Under the pieces are notes generated by a model. It made no database searches, was not told where the DNA came from, and saw only the letters and a program-made list of their open reading frames with translations. Positions 18,250 to 26,699 of a stretch of DNA of 64,000 nucleotides are shown here, piece by piece. Source of the DNA: Hyphomicrobiales bacterium (lineage in GTDB: Bacteria > Pseudomonadota > Alphaproteobacteria > Rhizobiales > Rhizobiaceae); NCBI GenBank assembly GCA_900466475.1, contig UBMI01000021.1, positions 482,335 through 546,334 on the forward strand, written 5' to 3'. Made by a program: the position numbers and the translations under genes. Within the stretch, counting starts at the first letter, position 1; every line of letters begins with the position of its first letter.

Positions 18250-18299
18250 ACCCCTTCTCCCCACTGGGAGAAGGTGGCCCGAAGGGCCGGATGAGGGGG
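18250..18299. repeat. RIME-like palindromic repeat
   Basis: CTTCTCCC-CACT-GGGAGAAG followed by GGCCC-GAA-GGGCC and ATGAGGGG. This double-hairpin pattern is typical of Rhizobium intergenic mosaic elements. It sits between the first two beta-oxidation genes, inside the transcript; a second copy lies after the operon in the opposite orientation. Confidence 0.75.
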
Positions 18300-18380
18300 C
18301 CGCAAGCGCGGCCGTCTCTGGCTCCTTCCTGCCGGAAGACGATTTCACCGGCGCCTTTGCGCCGCCAGGGAGATGAAACA

Positions 18381-19589
18381 ATGACCGAGGTTTTCATTTA
18401 CGATCACGTCCGCACGCCCCGCGGCCGCGGCAAGAAGGATGGCTCGCTCCACGAAGTGCCCTCCGTGCGCCTTGCGGCGAAGACGCTGGAGGCGATCCGC
18501 GACCGCAACGGTCTCGACACCGAAACCGTCGACGACATCATCATGGGCTGTGTCGACCCGGTCATGGATGCCGGCGCCGTCATCCCTAAGGCCGCTGCCT
18601 TCGAAGCCGGTTATTCGACCAGGGCGCCCGGCATGCAGATTTCACGCTTCTGCGCTTCCGGTCTCGACGCCGTGAACTTCGGCGCCGGCAAGATTGCGCA
18701 GGGCGCTGACGATATCGTCATCGCGGGCGGCGTCGAAAGCATGTCCCGCGTTGGCCTCGGCATGTCCGGCGGCGCCTGGTTCATGGACCCCTCGGTGAAC
18801 TTCCCGGCCTATTTCATGCCGCAGGGCGTGTCGGCCGATCTCATCGCCACCAAATACGGTTTCTCGCGTGACGACGTCGACGCCTATGCTGTCGAAAGCC
18901 AGAAGCGGGCGGCAAACGCCTGGAACAATGGCTGGTTCAAGAATTCCGTCATCCCGGTCAAGGACCAGAATGGCCTGACGATCCTTGCCCATGACGAGCA
19001 CATGCGCCCCGGCACCGATATGCAGGCGCTCGCCTCCCTCAATCCTTCCTTCCAGATGCCCGGCGAAATGGGCGGCTTCGAAGCCGTTGCCATCCAGGCC
19101 CATCCGGAAGTCGAGCGTGTCAACTATGTCCACCATGCCGGCAATTCCTCAGGGATCGTCGATGGCGCCGCTGCCGTCCTGCTCGGCTCTAAAGCCGGCG
19201 GCGAGAGCATGGGTCTCAAGCCCCGCGCCCGCATCAAGGCCTTCGCCAATATCGGCTCCGACCCGGCCCTGATGCTCACCGGCCCCATCGATGTCACCGA
19301 AAAGCTGCTGAAGCGCACGGGCATGACGCTTGCCGATATCGACCTCTTTGAACTGAATGAGGCCTTCGCCGCCGTCGTGCTGCGCTACATGCAGGCCTTC
19401 GACATCGAGCACGACCAGATCAACGTCAATGGCGGCGCAATCGCCATGGGCCATCCGCTGGGTGCCACGGGCGCCATGATCCTCGGCACCGTGCTGGACG
19501 AACTGGAGCGCCGCGATCTCAACACCGCACTGGTCACCCTCTGCATCGGCGCCGGCATGGGCACGGCAACCGTCATCGAACGCGTCTAA
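18381..19589 (+). CDS. Acetyl-CoA C-acyltransferase (thiolase, FadA-like)
   Basis: 402 residues with thiolase catalytic features: nucleophilic cysteine in SRFCASGLDAV (C91), the NVNGGAIAMGHPLGATGA histidine motif near 350-365, and the second cysteine in TLCIGAGMG near the end. It cleaves 3-ketoacyl-CoA to acetyl-CoA and a shortened acyl-CoA. The start at 18381 follows GGGAGATGAAACA. It sits between the acyl-CoA dehydrogenase and the hydratase/dehydrogenase genes and completes the cycle. Confidence 0.9.
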   Translation: MTEVFIYDHVRTPRGRGKKDGSLHEVPSVRLAAKTLEAIRDRNGLDTETVDDIIMGCVDPVMDAGAVIPKAAAFEAGYSTRAPGMQISRFCASGLDAVNFGAGKIAQGADDIVIAGGVESMSRVGLGMSGGAWFMDPSVNFPAYFMPQGVSADLIATKYGFSRDDVDAYAVESQKRAANAWNNGWFKNSVIPVKDQNGLTILAHDEHMRPGTDMQALASLNPSFQMPGEMGGFEAVAIQAHPEVERVNYVHHAGNSSGIVDGAAAVLLGSKAGGESMGLKPRARIKAFANIGSDPALMLTGPIDVTEKLLKRTGMTLADIDLFELNEAFAAVVLRYMQAFDIEHDQINVNGGAIAMGHPLGATGAMILGTVLDELERRDLNTALVTLCIGAGMGTATVIERV

Positions 19590-19601
19590 GGGAGAGAGAC
19601 G

Positions 19602-21815
19602 ATGAGCTACACCAACTTCACCGTCGAGACCGATGCGGATGGTATTGCCCTGGTCACCTGGGACATGCCCGGCAAGTCGATGAACGTCTTCACCGAAGAG
19701 GTGATGAGCGAACTCGATGCGATCATCGATGCCACCGTTGCCGACAGTGCCGTCAAGGGCGTCGTCATCACCTCGGGCAAGTCTTCCTTCTCAGGCGGCG
19801 CTGATCTCTCGATGATCAAGGCTATGTTCACGCTCTATCAGCAGGAGAAAGCCGCAAACCCTGACGGCGCGGCACAAAAGCTCTTCGACCTCGTCGGCCT
19901 TATGACTGGCCTCTTCCGCAAGCTCGAAACCTGCGGCAAGCCCTGGGTCTCCGCCATCAACGGCACCTGCATGGGCGGCGCGCTGGAAATGTCGCTCGCC
20001 TGCCACGGCCGCGTCGCCTCCAATGCCAAGAGCGTCAAGATCGCCCTGCCGGAAGTCAAGGTCGGCATCTTCCCGGGTGCCGGCGGCACGCAGCGCATCT
20101 CGCGCCTCACCGATGCCCAGTCCGCCCTGCAGATGATGACGACGGGCCAGTCGCTGAACGCCTCGCGCGCCAAGGCCATGAACCTCCTCCATCAGGTGGT
20201 CGAGCCGGATCAGCTGATCCCGGCCGCCAAGCAGATGATCAAGGACGGCCTGAAGCCCGTCGCCCCCTGGGATGAAAAGGGCTTCAAGGTTCCAGGCGGC
20301 GGCATCTGGACGCCAGCTGCAGCCCAGCTCTGGCCGGCTGCACCCGCCATCCTGCGCCGCGAAACCTCGGGTAACTATCCGGGCGCGCTCGCCATCCTGA
20401 AATGCGTCTATGAAGGCCTGCAGGTTCCCTTCGATACGGCGCTGAAGATCGAGCAGCGCTATTTTACCCAGGTGCTGCAGACGACCGAAGCCTTCTCGAT
20501 GATCCGCTCGCTCTTCATCTCCATGCAGGAGCTTAACAAGGGAGCCCGCCGCCCGGCTGGCGTTCCCAAGACGGAGCTGAAGAAGATCGGTGTCGTCGGC
20601 GCCGGTTTCATGGGCGCCTCCATCGCCTATGTCACGGCCGCCGCCGGTTTCGAGGTGACTCTCATCGACCGCGATATCGAAGCCGCCACAAAGGGCAGGG
20701 GCGTCGGCGAAGGCCTCGTCAAGGATTCCGTCGGTAAGGGCCGGCTGACGCAGGAGGAGGGCGCCGCCCTTCTTTCCCGCATCACGCCGTCTGCCGACTA
20801 TACAGACCTGAAAGACGCTGATCTGGTCATCGAAGCGGTTTTCGAAGATCGCGCCGTCAAGAAGGCGGTCATCGAGCAGATCGAAGCCGTCATCCCGGAG
20901 ACGACCGTCTTTGCCTCCAATACCTCCACCCTGCCGATCACGGGCCTTGCAGAAAATTCGAAGCGCCCGGATCAGTTTATTGGCGTGCACTTCTTCTCGC
21001 CGGTCGAAAAGATGATGCTGACCGAGGTCATTCTCGGCAAGAGCACCGGTGACCGTGCGCTCGCCGTGGCGCTGGATTATGTCGCCGCCATCAAGAAGAC
21101 GCCTGTTGTCGTCAACGATACCAGAGGCTTCTTCGTCAACCGCTGCGTCTTCCGCTATATCCATGAAGCCTATGACATGCTGATCGAAGGCGTGCCGGCG
21201 GCGATGATCGAGAATGCCGCCAAAATGGCCGGCATGCCCGTCGGCCCGCTGTCGCTGAATGATGAAGTGGCAATCGACCTCTCGCAGAAGATCCTCAAGG
21301 CCACCGTCGCCGATCTCGGCCCCAAGGCTGTCGACGAGCGCCATCTCGCCCTCATCGACAAGCTGGTGGACGAACTCGACCGCCGCGGCCGCAAGAACGG
21401 CAAGGGCTTCTACGAATATCCGGCCAAGCCCGCCAAGAAATTCCTCTGGCCCGATTTGAAGACCCTCTATCCGCAAAAACCGGCCGCTGAGGTCGACGTC
21501 AACACGCTGAAGCAGCGCTTCCTGGTGACGATCGCTCTCGAAGCCGCCCGCACGATGGAAGAAGGCATCGTCACCGATCCGCGTGAAGCCGATGTCGGCT
21601 CCATCCTTGGCTTCGGCTTCGCGCCCTATACCGGCGGTGCGCTGAGCTATATCGACGGCATGGGCGTGAAGGCTTTCGCGGACCTCGCCGAAAAGCTGGC
21701 CTCCAGCTACGGCGACCACTTCAAGCCGACGCCGCTCTTGAAGGACATGGCCGCCAAGGGCGAAACCTTCTACGGTCGTTTCGATCCCTATCCGGCCGCC
21801 GATAAGGCTGCTTAA
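19602..21815 (+). CDS. Fatty oxidation protein: enoyl-CoA hydratase / 3-hydroxyacyl-CoA dehydrogenase (FadB/FadJ-like)
   Basis: 737 residues. The N-terminal crotonase part has SGGADLSMI, GTCMGGALEMSLACHGR and LPEVKVGIFPGAGGTQRI, whose two glutamates are the hydratase residues. The dehydrogenase part begins with NAD motif GVVGAGFMGASIAY near 328 and has HFFSPVEKM with the catalytic histidine. It hydrates enoyl-CoA and oxidises the hydroxyacyl-CoA. The gene follows the thiolase by 12 bases with GGGAGAGAG as ribosome binding site. Confidence 0.92.
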   Translation: MSYTNFTVETDADGIALVTWDMPGKSMNVFTEEVMSELDAIIDATVADSAVKGVVITSGKSSFSGGADLSMIKAMFTLYQQEKAANPDGAAQKLFDLVGLMTGLFRKLETCGKPWVSAINGTCMGGALEMSLACHGRVASNAKSVKIALPEVKVGIFPGAGGTQRISRLTDAQSALQMMTTGQSLNASRAKAMNLLHQVVEPDQLIPAAKQMIKDGLKPVAPWDEKGFKVPGGGIWTPAAAQLWPAAPAILRRETSGNYPGALAILKCVYEGLQVPFDTALKIEQRYFTQVLQTTEAFSMIRSLFISMQELNKGARRPAGVPKTELKKIGVVGAGFMGASIAYVTAAAGFEVTLIDRDIEAATKGRGVGEGLVKDSVGKGRLTQEEGAALLSRITPSADYTDLKDADLVIEAVFEDRAVKKAVIEQIEAVIPETTVFASNTSTLPITGLAENSKRPDQFIGVHFFSPVEKMMLTEVILGKSTGDRALAVALDYVAAIKKTPVVVNDTRGFFVNRCVFRYIHEAYDMLIEGVPAAMIENAAKMAGMPVGPLSLNDEVAIDLSQKILKATVADLGPKAVDERHLALIDKLVDELDRRGRKNGKGFYEYPAKPAKKFLWPDLKTLYPQKPAAEVDVNTLKQRFLVTIALEAARTMEEGIVTDPREADVGSILGFGFAPYTGGALSYIDGMGVKAFADLAEKLASSYGDHFKPTPLLKDMAAKGETFYGRFDPYPAADKAA

Positions 21816-21835
21816 ACGAGGCGGGAACGTCCGCA

Positions 21836-21884
21836 GCCCCCTCATCCGACCCTTCGGGCCACCTTCTCCCCGAGGGGAGAAGGG
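21836..21884. repeat. RIME-like palindromic repeat, inverted copy
   Basis: Same family as the copy at 18250-18299 but in the opposite orientation: CCCCTCATCC, then CCCTTCGGG core, then CTTCTCCCC-GAG-GGGAGAAG. It follows the beta-oxidation operon and may help end or stabilise the transcript. Confidence 0.75.
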
Positions 21885-21929
21885 GTTTTGCCGCACTGTT
21901 TTCGCGCTCTCAAAGGCGTCGTAGCCCAC

Positions 21930-21972
21930 GTCCCCTCTACCCACCGGGGAGAGGGTTAGGGTGAGGGGCTCC
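21930..21972. repeat. Partial RIME-like repeat
   Basis: CCCCTCTACCCACCGGGGAG followed by AGGGTTAGGGTGAGGGG, the other common rhizobial intergenic palindrome type, placed 46 bases after the full copy. It looks truncated. Confidence 0.55.
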
Positions 21973-22043
21973 AGGCGACCGCGCAATTTCAGTTACTCAC
22001 AATTCTGCCGGACACTCTGGGCCAAAAACACTTAGCTCTTGCG

Positions 22044-22068
22044 CTAAGTATCGCATCATGATACTTAG
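22044..22068. promoter_or_regulatory. Inverted-repeat operator at the ArsR start
   Basis: CTAAGTATC (22044-22052), seven bases, GATACTTAG (22060-22068): a perfect 9-bp dyad ending five bases before the ArsR ATG. A -35-like TTGCGC (22039-22044) and a weak -10-like TACTTA (22062-22067) at 17-base spacing overlap it, the geometry of autorepression. Confidence 0.55.
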
Positions 22069-22072
22069 CCTC

Positions 22073-22420
22073 ATGGATTACTATTCGCATCAGCTCGACA
22101 GCATCTTCCTGGCGCTCGCCGACCCCACGCGCCGTGCCGTCATCGGCCGGCTCGGCACCGGTCCGGCGAGCATCAGCGATCTTGCAAAGCCTTTCGCCAT
22201 GGCGTTGCCGTCCTTCATGAAGCACATCCACCTGCTCGAAGAGACAGGCCTTATCGAAACGAAGAAGCAGGGTCGTGTGCGCACCTGCACGCTGGAGAAG
22301 AAGCGTTTCGCAATGGTCGAAGGCTGGCTTTCGGCTCAGCGCGCCATCTGGGAGGCCCGCACCGACAGGCTCGAAGCTTTCGTCACTGCCACGCAATCGA
22401 AGGAGGAGAAATCCCAATGA
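22073..22420 (+). CDS. ArsR-family regulator
   Basis: 115 residues with an ArsR-type winged helix (FLALADPTRRAVIGRLGTGPASISDLAKPF near 12-41 and PSFMKHIHLLEETGLIETKKQGR). No metal-binding cysteines are seen, so it belongs to the group that pairs with SRPBCC proteins rather than metal sensors. Its stop overlaps the next gene (ATGA). The start at 22073 puts the dyad operator directly upstream; an ATG five codons earlier lies inside the operator. Confidence 0.85.
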   Translation: MDYYSHQLDSIFLALADPTRRAVIGRLGTGPASISDLAKPFAMALPSFMKHIHLLEETGLIETKKQGRVRTCTLEKKRFAMVEGWLSAQRAIWEARTDRLEAFVTATQSKEEKSQ

Positions 22421-22887
22421 AGCCAAATGTGAATCCCGATCTCGATCTGACCATTTCGCGCGTCATCAAAGCACCACCGTCCGCCGTCTGGAGCGCCTGG
22501 ACCAACCCGGCACAATTCGAAAAATGGTGGATACCCGCGCCGGCGCTCTGCCGTGTCGCCACCATGGACGTTAAACCCGGCGGCGCCCTTGTAACCGAGA
22601 TGAGCGAGGATGGCGGTCCCTTTCAACACCATCTCAGTGCCTGCTATCTGGATGTTCAGGAGGGTCGTCGCATCGTCTTCACCAATGCGCTCCTTGGCGG
22701 CTGGCGCCCTGCGCCAACCCCCTTCATGACAGCCATCATCACCCTCGCCGATCATCCGGAAGGGACCGACTACAGTGCCGTCGTCATGCACAAGGACAAG
22801 GAGACCCGCAGCACGCATGAAGAACTGGGCTTCCATGACGGTTGGGGCACGGTCGCCGCGCAGCTGGCAAAGCTGGTGGAGAAATAA
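22417..22887 (+). CDS. SRPBCC-family (AHSA1-like) protein
   Basis: 156 residues with the SRPBCC/START-like fold signature: LTISRVIKAPPSAVWSAWTNPAQFEKWW at the N-terminus, then FTNALLGGWRP and LGFHDGWGTVAAQLAKL at the C-terminus. Family members bind hydrophobic ligands; the actual ligand is unknown. It is coupled to the ArsR gene by a four-base overlap, a very common pairing in alphaproteobacteria. Confidence 0.87.
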   Translation: MKPNVNPDLDLTISRVIKAPPSAVWSAWTNPAQFEKWWIPAPALCRVATMDVKPGGALVTEMSEDGGPFQHHLSACYLDVQEGRRIVFTNALLGGWRPAPTPFMTAIITLADHPEGTDYSAVVMHKDKETRSTHEELGFHDGWGTVAAQLAKLVEK

Positions 22888-22898
22888 AGAAAACTCAT

Positions 22899-22918
22899 GC
22901 CCGGTATAGCGGCCGGGC
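22899..22918. terminator. GC-rich hairpin between convergent genes
   Basis: GCCCGG-tatagcgg-CCGGGC, shortly after the SRPBCC stop and before the end of the convergent ArsR gene. No T-run, so only a possible bidirectional terminator. Confidence 0.35.
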
Positions 22919-22967
22919 TAAGGCGATAACTGGGAACGGCGGGAGAACGCCGGGTGACACTGATCGC

Positions 22968-23279
22968 TTAACCTGCCAGTCGGTGATCCGTTGTCTGGCC
23001 CTCGTCGAACATCTCGCTCAGCATTTCAAGGATCACATGGACCCTCTCGGATTTGACCGAGTAGTAGATCGTCTGCGCATCGCGCCGCGTCTTGACGAGG
23101 TCCCTGCTGCGGAGCTTGGCGAGGTGCTGGGAGAGGGCCGATTGGCTGATTCCGATAATATCTGCGAGATTGTTGACCGCCACTTCGCGCTCGGCAAGCG
23201 TCTTCAGCATCCGCAGTCGATGGGCATTCGCCATCACCAGCAGCAGGTCGGCTTTCTTTTCAAAACTATCTGTATTCAT
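22968..23279 (-). CDS. ArsR/SmtB-family regulator, NolR-like
   Basis: 103 residues with a full winged helix: HRLRMLKTLAEREVAVNNLADIIGISQSALSQHLAKLRSRDLVKTRRDAQTIYYSV in outline, strongly reminiscent of rhizobial NolR in the recognition helix and wing. NolR represses nodulation and other genes; this protein is shorter and may be a paralogue with other targets. No metal-ligand cysteines are present. It is convergent with the SRPBCC gene and has its own upstream region. Confidence 0.82.
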   Translation of the reverse strand: MNTDSFEKKADLLLVMANAHRLRMLKTLAEREVAVNNLADIIGISQSALSQHLAKLRSRDLVKTRRDAQTIYYSVKSERVHVILEMLSEMFDEGQTTDHRLAG

Positions 23280-23535
23280 CGCATTCCCTTCACAATCTAG
23301 CGGCCGCTATTTATATGACTAATTAAGAATTGTCTTAAGAGTGTGGCCGGAAACAAATTTTTCCTCATGTTTTTTGGAAGTGTCAGGAGAACCAGCGCTC
23401 CGTGCTGCAATTGACCGGCGCCGAATTCGCATTTGATCAGTCACCAGGTTCAGAAATCTCCCATGCGCGCCTATATGCCTGTCAGGAATCATGAGAAGAA
23501 GCGTGCAGGCACACTTCAGTTTAAGCGATGGAATC

Positions 23536-24558
23536 ATGAAGAAGATCGGTTTTCTCTCGTTCGGGCATTGGACGCCCTCGCCGCAATCCCAGACGCGCTC
23601 CGCCGGCGATACGCTGCTGCAGTCGATTGATCTTGCCGTTGCAGCTGAAGAACTCGGTGCCGATGGCGCCTATTTCCGTGTCCACCATTTCGCCCGTCAG
23701 CTTGCTTCGCCCTTTCCATTGCTGGCCGCTGTCGGCGCCCGGACCAGCCGCATCGAGATCGGCACCGCAGTCATCGACATGCGCTACGAGAACCCGCTCT
23801 ACATGGCGGAAGACGCTGGCTCCGCCGATCTGATTTCTCGCGGGCGCCTGCAGCTCGGCATCAGCCGCGGTTCGCCGGAGCAGGTCATCGATGGCTGGCG
23901 ATATTTCGGCTACAATCCGCCGGAAGGCCAGAGCGATGCCGATATGGGCCGCCGCCACGCCGAGGTTTTCCTCGAAGTATTGAAGGGCGAAGGCTTCGCC
24001 GAGCCCAATCCGCGGCCGATGTTCCCCAATCCGCCCGGCCTCTTGCGGCTCGAACCGCATTCCGCCGGCTTGCGTGAGCGCATCTGGTGGGGTGCCGGCT
24101 CGAACGCTACCGCCGTCTGGGCCGCCAAGCTCGGCATGAACCTGCAGAGCTCGACCTTGAAGGATGATGAGACGGGCGAGGCCTTCCATATCCAGCAGGC
24201 CAAACAGATCCGCGCCTATCGCGAGGCCTGGAAGGAAGCCGGTCATCAGCGGGAGCCACGCGTCTCCGTCAGCCGCAGCATCTTCGCGCTGGTGAACGAT
24301 CGCGACCGCTCCTATTTCGGCTATGGCAATGAAGGGCAGGACAAGATCGGCTTCATCGACGAGAATACGAGGGCGATCTTCGGCCGTTCATACGCCGCCG
24401 AGCCTGATGCTCTGATCGAGGAGCTGAAGAAGGACGAGGCGATCGCCGAGGCAGATACGCTGCTTCTCACCGTCCCCAACCAGCTCGGCGTGGAATACAA
24501 TGCCCACGTTATTGAATCGATCATGAAATATATCGCGCCGGCGCTCGGCTGGCGGTGA
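23536..24558 (+). CDS. LLM-class (luciferase-like) flavin-dependent monooxygenase
   Basis: 340 residues with the bacterial luciferase-like barrel: GADGAYFRVHHFARQLASPFPLLAAVGARTSRIEIGTAV-type sequence near 37-78, then GRLQLGISRGSPEQV near 103. These enzymes use reduced FMN and oxygen; the substrate is unknown. Single gene; a palindromic repeat follows its stop. The start MKKIGFLSFGHWTP is the usual beginning of the beta1 strand. Confidence 0.85.
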   Translation: MKKIGFLSFGHWTPSPQSQTRSAGDTLLQSIDLAVAAEELGADGAYFRVHHFARQLASPFPLLAAVGARTSRIEIGTAVIDMRYENPLYMAEDAGSADLISRGRLQLGISRGSPEQVIDGWRYFGYNPPEGQSDADMGRRHAEVFLEVLKGEGFAEPNPRPMFPNPPGLLRLEPHSAGLRERIWWGAGSNATAVWAAKLGMNLQSSTLKDDETGEAFHIQQAKQIRAYREAWKEAGHQREPRVSVSRSIFALVNDRDRSYFGYGNEGQDKIGFIDENTRAIFGRSYAAEPDALIEELKKDEAIAEADTLLLTVPNQLGVEYNAHVIESIMKYIAPALGWR

Positions 24559-24564
24559 TCGCAT

Positions 24565-24660
24565 AGCGTGTCGCGCAAAAGTGCGTGCGGTTTTACGATA
24601 ACGACGTGAGAAAACGGGAGCTTAAAGCGTGGCGGATCTGAAAGATCGCGGCACGCTTTA
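24565..24660. repeat. Rhizobial palindromic intergenic repeat, copy A
   Basis: Begins AGCGTGTCGCGCAAAAGTG and ends near ATCGCGGCACGCTTTA, with imperfect internal symmetry (AGCGTG... to ...CACGCTT). It can be aligned by eye along its length with the copy at 26009-26111. It reaches the last codons of the MFS gene. Confidence 0.65.
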
Positions 24661-25857
24661 AGCCGTCGTCGTCTCCCTTGTCGAGCGCATCATCACCAGC
24701 CCGGCAAGGCTGACGAGGACGATGCCGGTTGCGTAGACGTCTGTGGTCATGCCGTAGCCGATCGACTTGACGAGGAAGCCGGCAAGGATGGCTGGCAGGC
24801 TGAAGGCGAGATAGCTCTGGATATAAAAGGCCGAAAGCAGGCCGGCCCGTTCTTCCGGCTTGGCGAGCGGCATGATCGTGCCGATCGAGCCCAGGAAGTT
24901 GGTACCGAAACCAGCGCCGGTCAAAAGCGTGCCGACGAGCAGCAGCGGCACGCTGGCAAGATGCACGCCAGCGACGACCGTTGCGATACCCGCTGTTTGG
25001 GAGGCGACGCCGAAGGCGAGATTGCCCTTCGGGCTGCGGCTGCGGCGAAGGAAAACGGTGATTGCGCCGGACAACATCAACGCTGCCACGACCGCGCCAC
25101 CCGTCAACGGTGCGCGACTGCCGGTAGTGGAGACGACCAGCGACGGCACGAGCGACAGGTAGAAGCCGCCGAGCGTCCAGTTGGCGATATTGATCGGCGT
25201 CACCAGCGACAGCGGCTTCTTTACCTGTTGCGGAATGAAAATCGTCGGCTTCAGCGAAGTGAAGATGCCGGGCCGAGTGCCGCCGGTTTCTCGCGTCAGC
25301 CACAGCGCGAAGGCCTGCACGATGAAGGCGACGAGAAGCAGGGCGTAGACGAGATGCAGTGGTTCCGGCCCGTACTGGATCAGCGCGCTGGTTCCGATCG
25401 CGCCGACCGCCATGCCAGAAAGCGGTGCAATGGAGTTGACGATCTGCCCCTTGGCCCGGTCGACATCGACAAGAGCTGCACCGAGGGAGGCGCCGGCAAT
25501 ACCGGTGGCGATACCCTGCACGATGCGCGCCGCGATCAGCCATTCCGGTCCGCTGGCGATGGAAAATAGCGCCATGGCGATGATCTCCAGCACCAGCGCG
25601 CCAAAAATGACAGGTCGCCGTCCGAGATGATCGGAGATGGAACCGGCGATTAGCAAAGTGGCGAGCAAAGCGAAGGCATAGACGGCGAAGATGACGGTGA
25701 TGAGGATGGGAGAAACGGCAAAGACTTCCTGATAGATGCGATAAAGCGGCGTCGGCGCAGCCGATGCACCGAAGAAGATGGCCAGCGTCAGAGCATGGAA
25801 GCCCATGGGTGACGAATTCTTGATGGATTCAGGAGCGGCGACCATATATTGATCCAT
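24658..25857 (-). CDS. MFS transporter
   Basis: 399 residues with about 12 membrane segments and the MFS loop motif GSISDHLGRRPVIFGA near 72-87. The sequence resembles drug- or sugar-efflux MFS proteins; the substrate is unknown. A TetR regulator gene starts 276 bases away on the other strand, suggesting a repressor/efflux pair. The stop lies at the edge of a palindromic repeat. Confidence 0.88.
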   Translation of the reverse strand: MDQYMVAAPESIKNSSPMGFHALTLAIFFGASAAPTPLYRIYQEVFAVSPILITVIFAVYAFALLATLLIAGSISDHLGRRPVIFGALVLEIIAMALFSIASGPEWLIAARIVQGIATGIAGASLGAALVDVDRAKGQIVNSIAPLSGMAVGAIGTSALIQYGPEPLHLVYALLLVAFIVQAFALWLTRETGGTRPGIFTSLKPTIFIPQQVKKPLSLVTPINIANWTLGGFYLSLVPSLVVSTTGSRAPLTGGAVVAALMLSGAITVFLRRSRSPKGNLAFGVASQTAGIATVVAGVHLASVPLLLVGTLLTGAGFGTNFLGSIGTIMPLAKPEERAGLLSAFYIQSYLAFSLPAILAGFLVKSIGYGMTTDVYATGIVLVSLAGLVMMRSTRETTTA

Positions 25858-26008
25858 TAAAGCTAAATCGTTGCGTTAGTCTTATTTAGGTTGAGGCGCC
25901 GGTAAAAGCAAATAATTTGCGTTAATGGATCGATGAATGTTTCTGATCTATTGGTGCCGGAGCAGTTCCAGCAAGGTGGGCAACGCCCGGACTTGTGGGC
26001 AAGCAAAG

Positions 26009-26111
26009 AGAGCATGTCCCGCAAAACTGGGGAGCGGTTTTGCGACCACGGCATGTTAAAACGGGACCTGAAGCATGCTAGGCGAAACCGAAAGGTCGCG
26101 GTGCGCTTCGG
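26009..26111. repeat. Rhizobial palindromic intergenic repeat, copy B
   Basis: Begins AGCATGTCCCGCAAAACTG and ends near GGTCGCGGTGCGCTTCG; related to copy A at 24565-24660 with scattered substitutions. It fills much of the MFS-TetR intergenic region and lies just upstream of the TetR start. Confidence 0.65.
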
Positions 26112-26132
26112 GGCTGAGAAAGTTGGGTTGAA

Positions 26133-26696
26133 ATGGCAGTGAAAGAGAATATCCGTCCGGGTGGCAGAAGTGCACGTGTCCAGGCTTCGGTGCATGCCGC
26201 AGTGCGTGAGCTTCTTGCGGAGATGAGCCGAACGGAGATCACCGTTCCGCTGATCGCGACGCGGGCGGGTGTCACGCCGTCCACCATCTATCGCCGCTGG
26301 GGTGATCTGCAGGAGTTACTGGCCGACGTCGCCGTCGAACGTCTGCGTCCCGACATGGAACCGGTCGATACCGGTACCGGCGCCGGCGATCTGGAAGCCT
26401 GGGCCGAACAATATGCAGAGGAAATGTCCTCCGGCCCCGGTCGTGAATATATCCGCGACGTGCTCGCTGCCCAGACCGGTGATAACGCCAACAAGTGCTG
26501 CAACTTCACCCGTCAACAGATTGAAGCGATCGCCGGAAGGGCGAAGGGGAGGGGCGAGGCCTTTCCCGATGTCGATACGGTGATGGATAGTGTCGTTGCA
26601 CCCATCATGTACCGCACCCTCTTCGGCGATGCTCCGAACTCTACTCGTGTACGGGAGCTTGTTGACCACCTTTTCGACCGGCGCAAGGTAGCGTGA
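26133..26696 (+). CDS. TetR-family regulator
   Basis: 187 residues with an N-terminal helix-turn-helix (ITVPLIATRAGVTPSTIYRRWGDLQELL near 37-64). The C-terminal half looks like the TetR_C group found next to MFS exporters, with a CC pair (KCCNF) of unknown importance. Its gene is divergent from the MFS gene and presumably represses it. Its stop lies four bases from the end of the convergent histidine kinase gene. Confidence 0.88.
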   Translation: MAVKENIRPGGRSARVQASVHAAVRELLAEMSRTEITVPLIATRAGVTPSTIYRRWGDLQELLADVAVERLRPDMEPVDTGTGAGDLEAWAEQYAEEMSSGPGREYIRDVLAAQTGDNANKCCNFTRQQIEAIAGRAKGRGEAFPDVDTVMDSVVAPIMYRTLFGDAPNSTRVRELVDHLFDRRKVA

Positions 26697-26699
26697 TCT

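Noticed and set aside
19791..21986. Long minus-strand open frame of 731 codons over the fadB-like gene
   Set aside because: The plus-strand gene has all catalytic motifs. The antisense frame has no family resemblance and begins inside RIME repeats; long shadows are expected in GC-rich codon bias.
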